The notes below the pieces were generated by a model, which ran no database searches, was not told the origin of the DNA, and was given only the letters and a program-made list of their open reading frames with translations. A program made the position numbers and the translations under genes. Below, one piece after another: positions 54,449 to 64,000 of a stretch of DNA of 64,000 nt; the first letter of the stretch is position 1, and every line of letters begins with the position of its first letter. The stretch comes from Geomonas diazotrophica (lineage in GTDB: Bacteria; Desulfobacterota; Desulfuromonadia; Geobacterales; Geobacteraceae): positions 44,658 to 108,657 of the forward strand of contig NZ_JAHLMF010000016.1 of assembly GCF_018919385.1 (NCBI RefSeq), given 5' to 3'.

Positions 54449-55822
54449 ATGGAAAATATTTGGCTGGAAGCCCAGACAAATCTTAAACAGGTATTAACCG
54501 AGCAGACTTACACGACCTGGATAGAGCCGTTGAAGTTCTTGGGTGCAACCGCCGATACCGTAGTCCTCGAAGTGCCGAGCTCGTTCTTTCAGAAATGGGT
54601 CACTGACAAGTACCTCTCCATGATCAAGGAAGTACTTTCCGCGATCACCTCAAAGAACTACCACATCGAGTTTCACGTCGCCGAACAAAAGCCGGAGAGT
54701 TCCGAGCCCAAAGCGGAGAGGGAACCTAAGGCCAAGGCTAAGGAGAAGGAAAAAGAGAAGGAGCAGGAAAAGGAAAAGGAGAAGGACAAGAAGCCGGAAC
54801 TGGTCCCCAACCTAAACCCCAAGTACACCTTCGAATCCTTCGTGTCCGGCCCGAGCAACCAGTTCGCCTATGCGGCTTCCCAGGCTGTCGCCAACAAGCC
54901 TGCCTCCAACTACAACCCGCTCTTCATCTACGGCGGTGTGGGCTTGGGGAAGACGCACCTGGTAAACGCCATCGGCAACCAGATCCTGGCCAAGAACCCC
55001 AAGGCGAAGATCTGCTACTACTCGTCAGAGAAGTTCATGAACGAGATGATCAACTCGCTCCGCTACAAGAAGATGGACGAGTTCCGTAACAAGTTCAGGA
55101 AGATGGACCTGCTGCTCATCGACGACATCCAGTTCATGGCGGGAAAAGAGGCGACCCAGGAGGAGTTCTTCCACACCTTCAACGCGCTCTACGAGTCCCA
55201 CAAGCAGATCGTGGTGACCTCTGACAAGTTCCCGAAGGACATCCCGGGCCTGGAAGAGCGCCTGAGATCGCGCTTCGAGTGGGGGCTCATCGCGGACATC
55301 CAGCCGCCGGGGGTGGAAACCAAGGTGGCCATCCTCAAGAAGAAGTCCGACATGCACGCGGTGAACCTCCCTGACGACGTGGCGCTGTTTCTGGCCGAGG
55401 GTGCCACCAGCAACATCCGCGAGTTGGAAGGGATGCTGATCCGCCTGGAGGCCTTCGCCAGCCTGACCGGCAAAGAGATCACCCTTTCCATGGCACGCGA
55501 GGTGATGAAGGACATCATCGTCGAGAAGACCCGCGACATCAGCGTGGAGATGATCCAGAAGATGGTGGCCGACCACTTCCGCATCAAGGTCTCCGAGCTC
55601 AAGTCGGACAAGCGCATCAAGACCCTGGTGGTGCCGCGCCAGATCGCCATATATATATGCCGGGAGCTGACCAAGGCGTCGTACCCGGAAATCGGCGAGA
55701 AATTCGGCGGCAAGGACCACTCGACCATCATCCACTCGGTGAAGAAGATAGAGAAGCAATTGGCAGCCGATGCGGACCTGAAGGCGACTGTGGAAGATAT
55801 CAAGAAAAGGCTGTTCACATAG
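54449..55822 (+). CDS. dnaA: Chromosomal replication initiator DnaA
   Basis: A 457-residue protein starting at ATG 54449 ([16 protein letters not shown]); a GTG 7 codons earlier is the alternative. Domain I (1-80) is followed by an unusual Lys/Glu-rich repeat linker (about 90-118), then the AAA+ domain with Walker [10 protein letters not shown] near 162 and Walker B L-L-I-D-D-I-Q-F. The C-terminal DNA-binding domain has the signature D-H-S-T-I-I-H-S. It opens the origin. Charged-repeat linkers of this kind vary between relatives. Confidence 0.97.
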   Translation: MENIWLEAQTNLKQVLTEQTYTTWIEPLKFLGATADTVVLEVPSSFFQKWVTDKYLSMIKEVLSAITSKNYHIEFHVAEQKPESSEPKAEREPKAKAKEKEKEKEQEKEKEKDKKPELVPNLNPKYTFESFVSGPSNQFAYAASQAVANKPASNYNPLFIYGGVGLGKTHLVNAIGNQILAKNPKAKICYYSSEKFMNEMINSLRYKKMDEFRNKFRKMDLLLIDDIQFMAGKEATQEEFFHTFNALYESHKQIVVTSDKFPKDIPGLEERLRSRFEWGLIADIQPPGVETKVAILKKKSDMHAVNLPDDVALFLAEGATSNIRELEGMLIRLEAFASLTGKEITLSMAREVMKDIIVEKTRDISVEMIQKMVADHFRIKVSELKSDKRIKTLVVPRQIAIYICRELTKASYPEIGEKFGGKDHSTIIHSVKKIEKQLAADADLKATVEDIKKRLFT

Positions 55823-56040
55823 TGGGGATAACTGTGGAGAAATAGCCTGCCTAAAGCCCTGTCAAAAAAAGCTGTGCAGAAACCAAGATAACCAGGCGGA
55901 TTATCCCGTCAGGTTTCCCAAGCCAAAAGCGGAACAGTTTCAAAGGGTAAGCAGGGTTGTCCACAGTATCAACAGGACACTATCTACTACTACAATCTTT
56001 AAAGATAAACATAATAAAACCAGAACCGGAGAGAGACGAC
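55823..56040. other. Candidate oriC (dnaA-dnaN intergenic region)
   Basis: 218 bp with DnaA-box-like sites: TGTGGAGAA (55833-55841), TTGTCCACA (55957-55965), each one mismatch from consensus, plus the weaker TGTGCAGAA (55873-55881) and TTATCCCGT (55901-55909). An AT-rich stretch at about 55980-56020 precedes dnaN. The arrangement fits a dnaA-dnaN type origin, but the rpmH-dnaA gap is a rival or second half. Confidence 0.5.
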
Positions 56041-57159
56041 ATGGAATTCAGAATCAGCAAAGAGATTTTTATGAAAGCCCTCCAGAGAATCCAGGGTATC
56101 GTAGAAAAGCGCAACACCATGCCCATTCTCTCCAACGCGCTGCTCGAGGTACAAAACGACCAGCTCTTCATCACGGCGACCGATCTCGAGGTCGGCATGA
56201 AGAGCTCCTATCCGACTACGGTGATTCGCGAAGGCAAGATCACCGTCTCGGCAAAGAAACTCTACGAGATCGTCAAGGAGATGCCGGACGAGGAGATCCT
56301 CTTCACCACCAAGGACAACGACTGGGTCGAGATCACCTGCGGCAAGGCCCGCTTCAACATCGTCGGTCTCTCGTCTGAGGAGTTCCCCTACTTCCCCAAG
56401 GTGAAGGAGGAGAGCTTCCTGGTCTTCAAGAACGAGATCCTCGCGGACATGATCGAGAAGACCTCCTATGCCATCTGCTATGACGAGACCAAGTACAACC
56501 TGAACGGCATCTTCATCAAGGCGTTCGACGAGAACGGCACCAACGTCCTCAAGATGGTGGCGACCGACGGCCACCGCCTCTCCGTCGCTCAAAAGGAGAT
56601 CAACGGCAACATCACGGCCGAGCTTTCCAAAGGGGTCATCTTCCCGAGGAAGGGCATCTTCGAGTTGAAGAAGATGGTGGAGGAGGAAGACGGCGAGATC
56701 ATGCTGGGCTTCATGGACAACAGCGCCGTCATCAAGAAGGGGAACACCGTGGTGGTGATGAGGCTCATCGACGGCGAGTTCCCGGACTACACCAAGGTCA
56801 TCCCGGTCGCCAACGACCGCATCGTGCAGATCAACCGCGACAAGTTCCTCCACTCGTTGAAAAGGATGTCCATCCTCTCCAGCGAGAAGTTCAAGGGGGT
56901 CAAGATCGACGTAAATCCGGATCTGGTGATCATCTCCTCCAGCAACCCTGAATTGGGCGAGGCGCGCGAGGAGATCGAGATCAGTTACGAAGGCAACGGC
57001 ATATCGGCCCGCTTCAACGCGAAGTACCTGATCGACGTGCTTTCAGTGATGGAACAGCGCGAGGTGGAGCTGAAACTTAAGGACGAACTCTCCCCGGTGA
57101 TCATGAAGGCTGCCGACGGAGAAGAATTCCTGGCGGTCATCATGCCGATGAGACTCTAA
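56041..57159 (+). CDS. dnaN: DNA polymerase III beta subunit (sliding clamp)
   Basis: A 372-residue protein starting MEFRISKEIFMKALQRIQGIVEKRNTMPILSNALLEV, the conserved clamp N-terminus, with GGAGAG upstream. It consists of three similar clamp folds and ends AVIMPMRL, as in most DnaN proteins. It forms the dimeric ring that tethers polymerase III to DNA. Usual position between dnaA and recF. Confidence 0.98.
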   Translation: MEFRISKEIFMKALQRIQGIVEKRNTMPILSNALLEVQNDQLFITATDLEVGMKSSYPTTVIREGKITVSAKKLYEIVKEMPDEEILFTTKDNDWVEITCGKARFNIVGLSSEEFPYFPKVKEESFLVFKNEILADMIEKTSYAICYDETKYNLNGIFIKAFDENGTNVLKMVATDGHRLSVAQKEINGNITAELSKGVIFPRKGIFELKKMVEEEDGEIMLGFMDNSAVIKKGNTVVVMRLIDGEFPDYTKVIPVANDRIVQINRDKFLHSLKRMSILSSEKFKGVKIDVNPDLVIISSSNPELGEAREEIEISYEGNGISARFNAKYLIDVLSVMEQREVELKLKDELSPVIMKAADGEEFLAVIMPMRL

Positions 57160-57171
57160 AAGACAGATAAA

Positions 57172-57277
57172 GATTAAGACAAAGATTAAGGAGAAGCGAG
57201 CCATCAGTTTGAGTGATATAGCGATCATGACTGCAACTCAGGGGTTCATAAACTCAATCTTAATCTCTGTCTTAATC
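57172..57277. repeat. Long inverted repeat in the dnaN-recF gap
   Basis: GATTAAGACAAAGATTAAG (57172-57190) pairs with 57259-57277 at 18 of 19 positions, with a 68-base loop; the right arm ends 9 bp before the recF ATG. recF itself has no visible ribosome site, so this structure may control its translation. Confidence 0.7.
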
Positions 57278-57286
57278 TGCCTTTAA

Positions 57287-58378
57287 ATGAAACTTATAAA
57301 ACTCAAACTTGCTTCATTCCGTAACCTGCAGAACATAGAGCTTGTTCCGGGCAAGAAGTTCAACGTTTTCTACGGCAATAACGGCCAGGGCAAGACCAAC
57401 CTGCTGGAATCGATCTACCTCCTCGCCACGATGAAGTCCTTCAAGCAGGCGAAAAACGTCGAGCTGATCACGTTCGGCTCGGAGTTCGCCCTGATAAAGG
57501 GCGTCGTGGAAAGGGACCGGGTCACCAGGGAGATAGCGCTTCTCCTGGAGAAGCAGGGCAAGAAGGCGAAGATCGACGCAAAGCTGGCAACGCGGCTGGA
57601 CGACTTCTTCGGCAGCTTAAACGTGGTGCTCTTCACCCCGGAGGAGATCTCCATGGTGCGCGGAGGGCCGGACTTACGGCGCAGGTACCTGGACCGGGCG
57701 GTCTTCACCTGCGACCTGAGCTACCTCACCGCCTACCACGACTACGCGAAGATACTGAAAAACCGCAACGCCCTTTTGAAGGTAGGCGACGGGAGCGGGA
57801 TCGAAATCTGGACCGAGCAGTTGATTCACGCGGCCAAACTGGTGATCGAGAGAAGAAAGGCGTACCTCGGCGAGATCGCGAAGCTGTTGCAGGGCTTTTA
57901 CTCCGAGATCTCCGGCAACGACGAGACGGTGCAGATAGAGTACCGGCTGCACGGCGTGGATCAGAAGGGGTACAACGAGGATCCGTCCGCGGCACTGGCC
58001 GATGCCCTCAAGGCGCACGCGGCGGAAGAGAAGAGGCGCCAGACCACGGCCATCGGGCCGCACCGCGACGACCTCTACTTCGGCTTGAACGGTCGCTCGG
58101 CGCGGCACTTCGCCTCGCAGGGGCAGCAAAGATCCTTCGTGCTGGCGCTCAAGATGGCGGAGATCGAGTACATCACCAGGTGCTTCGAGGCGCCGCCGGT
58201 GCTCCTTTTGGACGACATGACCAGCGAGCTCGACCGGGAGCGCAACCAGAACCTGATGGATTTTCTGAAGAAAAGAGAGATGCAGGTCTTCATCACCACA
58301 ACATCGCTGTCCAACGTGGCGATAGAGGAGATGGAAGACAACAAGACCTTCCGCATCAGGGAAGGCCGCATTTTTTAA
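57287..58378 (+). CDS. recF: DNA replication and repair protein RecF
   Basis: A 363-residue SMC-like ATPase. Walker A is G-N-N-G-Q-G-K-T-N near residue 30, the signature is F-A-S-Q-G-Q-Q-R-S-F and Walker B V-L-L-L-D-D-M-T-S-E-L-D. It loads RecA at single-strand gaps. The ATG (MKLIKLKLASFRNLQN) has no clear ribosome site and lies just after an inverted repeat. Confidence 0.96.
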   Translation: MKLIKLKLASFRNLQNIELVPGKKFNVFYGNNGQGKTNLLESIYLLATMKSFKQAKNVELITFGSEFALIKGVVERDRVTREIALLLEKQGKKAKIDAKLATRLDDFFGSLNVVLFTPEEISMVRGGPDLRRRYLDRAVFTCDLSYLTAYHDYAKILKNRNALLKVGDGSGIEIWTEQLIHAAKLVIERRKAYLGEIAKLLQGFYSEISGNDETVQIEYRLHGVDQKGYNEDPSAALADALKAHAAEEKRRQTTAIGPHRDDLYFGLNGRSARHFASQGQQRSFVLALKMAEIEYITRCFEAPPVLLLDDMTSELDRERNQNLMDFLKKREMQVFITTTSLSNVAIEEMEDNKTFRIREGRIF

Positions 58379-58475
58379 AAGTGACCCATATTGATGCCAC
58401 CCTCCCCAACCCCCTAGCCCCCTCCCGCAACGGGAGGGGGGATTGATAGTGTTAGGTGATTTTGTAAAAGCCTGA

Positions 58476-60887
<2,412 letters not shown>

Positions 60888-60895
60888 CACACACT

Positions 60896-61090
60896 GCCCC
60901 CCTCCCCTTTTGGGAGAGGGGATGGGGGTGAGGGAGTTGCCACAAAGGATAAGTCTCGCTCCTGCCGACGCCCTCACCCCGGCCCTCTCCCAGAGGACGA
61001 GGGGGAGTTGGATAAGACGCGTGAGAAGGTGTTAAGAGCGCAGGATGCTTAAATAAAAAAAATTTCCCCTCCCTTCGGGAGGGGATAGCG
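60896..61090. repeat. Palindromic CCCTC/GAGGG repeats in the gyrB-gyrA gap
   Basis: The 295-bp gap carries at least three inverted repeats: CCCCTCCCC/GGGAGAGGGG (about 60898-60922), CCCTCACCCCGGCCCTCTCCC with partner (about 60970-61006) and CCCCTCCC-TTC-GGGAGGGG (about 61067-61085). The last could terminate gyrB transcripts. No gene is seen in the gap. Confidence 0.6.
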
Positions 61091-61182
61091 TTTTGCATAT
61101 ATCTACTGCAAATCAATTGTGAGGGCATTTTCGGGGTATTTCACCCACAAGTGCCGCCTTTTGACCGGAAAGGGTTTCCTAA

Positions 61183-63696
<2,514 letters not shown>

Positions 63697-63699
63697 AAC

Positions 63700-63875
63700 C
63701 TCCCTCACCCCGGCCCTCTCCCATAGGGAGAGGGTGAGTTTGAACGAGGCTGAAACCTCTCGCCCCCGGGAGAGGGTGAGTCGAACGAGGCAAAAATCCC
63801 TTTCCCAAAGGGAGAGGGGAGTTTGAAAGAGCCAGAAACCCCTCGCCCCCCGGGAGAGGGGCAGGGGTGAGGGGG
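63700..63875. repeat. Tandem palindromic repeats downstream of gyrA
   Basis: Three to four imperfect copies of a roughly 50-bp unit, each a C-rich/G-rich hairpin (for example CCCTCTCCCATAGGGAGAGGG) followed by TGAGTTTGAACGAGGCTGAAA or a variant. It ends with GGGGCAGGGGTGAGGGGG, the reverse of CCCTCACCCC at the start. The same motif family occurs at about 39753, 41945, 46711, 58405 and 60896. Confidence 0.7.
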
Positions 63876-63936
63876 ATTGAGCTATCTTCACTTTTGAGGA
63901 CACACCATATATCCTAACGAGCCAGGAGGGTGTGTC

Positions 63937-64000
63937 ATGAGATCGAATCGCAAGTACGATTCAGAGTTCAAGCAAGAAGCGATCAAGTTAGTCATTGATG
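63937..64000 (+). mobile_element. IS3-type transposase OrfA, 5' end only
   Basis: The visible 21 residues, MRSNRKYDSEFKQEAIKLVID, match the helix-turn-helix start of IS3-family OrfA (HTH_Tnp_1). CAGGAGG lies upstream. The element's left end may be near TGAGGACACACC at about 63895, directly abutting the palindromic array after gyrA. The gene runs off the window. Confidence 0.75.

Overview
The window looks like about 64 kb around the chromosome origin of a Geobacterales bacterium (a Geobacter / Citrifermentans / Geomonas relative). The evidence is high GC, an unusually large number of CXXCH multiheme cytochromes, two triheme PpcA-type periplasmic cytochromes, an extHIJKL-type outer-membrane conduit beside a cytochrome bc-type quinol oxidase cluster, DapL-type lysine synthesis and the rpmH/rnpA/yidC/mnmEG versus dnaA/dnaN/recF/gyrBA layout. 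The genus is an inference; no rRNA gene is present.

Layout. 1-1470: 3' part of a corrinoid methyltransferase system (UroD/MtaA-like enzyme plus corrinoid protein), then a soluble PAS chemoreceptor. 3259-8626 (minus): a six-gene Cbc-type complex (12-heme lipoprotein, 10-heme cytochrome, Rieske protein, cytochrome b, subunit-IV-like protein, 4-heme cytochrome). 8777-13110 (minus): ext-type conduit (rhodanese-like lipoprotein, beta-barrel, small periplasmic protein, pentaheme cytochrome). The cytochrome has an in-frame UGA followed by a SECIS-like hairpin and is probably a selenoprotein. A divergent LysR gene with three T-N11-A palindromes follows, then pyruvate:ferredoxin oxidoreductase and an MFS exporter. 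19822-26324 (minus): tetraheme flavocytochrome c, its porin, a sigma54-type promoter, and a sensor kinase / NtrC-type regulator pair. 26584-32241 (plus): NifX-like and DUF134 proteins, a pentaheme cytochrome, an HgdB/HgdC-like (double-cubane type) pair and a periplasmic rhodanese. 32303-41920: a RecB-nuclease/XPD-helicase fusion, two PpcA cytochromes, a radical SAM/SPASM maturase with two paralogous Cys-containing partner proteins, HlyIII, a Pta-N/DRTGG protein, a membrane HTH protein and a DJ-1/PfpI protein. 42083-46548 (minus): lysA-dapA-dapB-dapL.

Origin region. rpmH, rnpA, yidD, yidC, mnmE, mnmG and rsmG run on the minus strand; dnaA, dnaN, recF, gyrB and gyrA run on the plus strand. The nearly 1 kb gap between mnmE and mnmG is the most unusual DNA here: two consensus parS sites flank a gap-free array of 24 units of 21 bp. 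jag is missing between yidC and mnmE, and parAB is not next to rsmG. The window ends inside an IS3-type transposase preceded by palindromic repeats.

How it fits together. The Cbc complex would take electrons from menaquinol into the periplasm, PpcA-type cytochromes would shuttle them, and the ext conduit would carry them through the outer membrane. The flavocytochrome/porin operon would be an alternative soluble-acceptor route switched on by its own two-component system.
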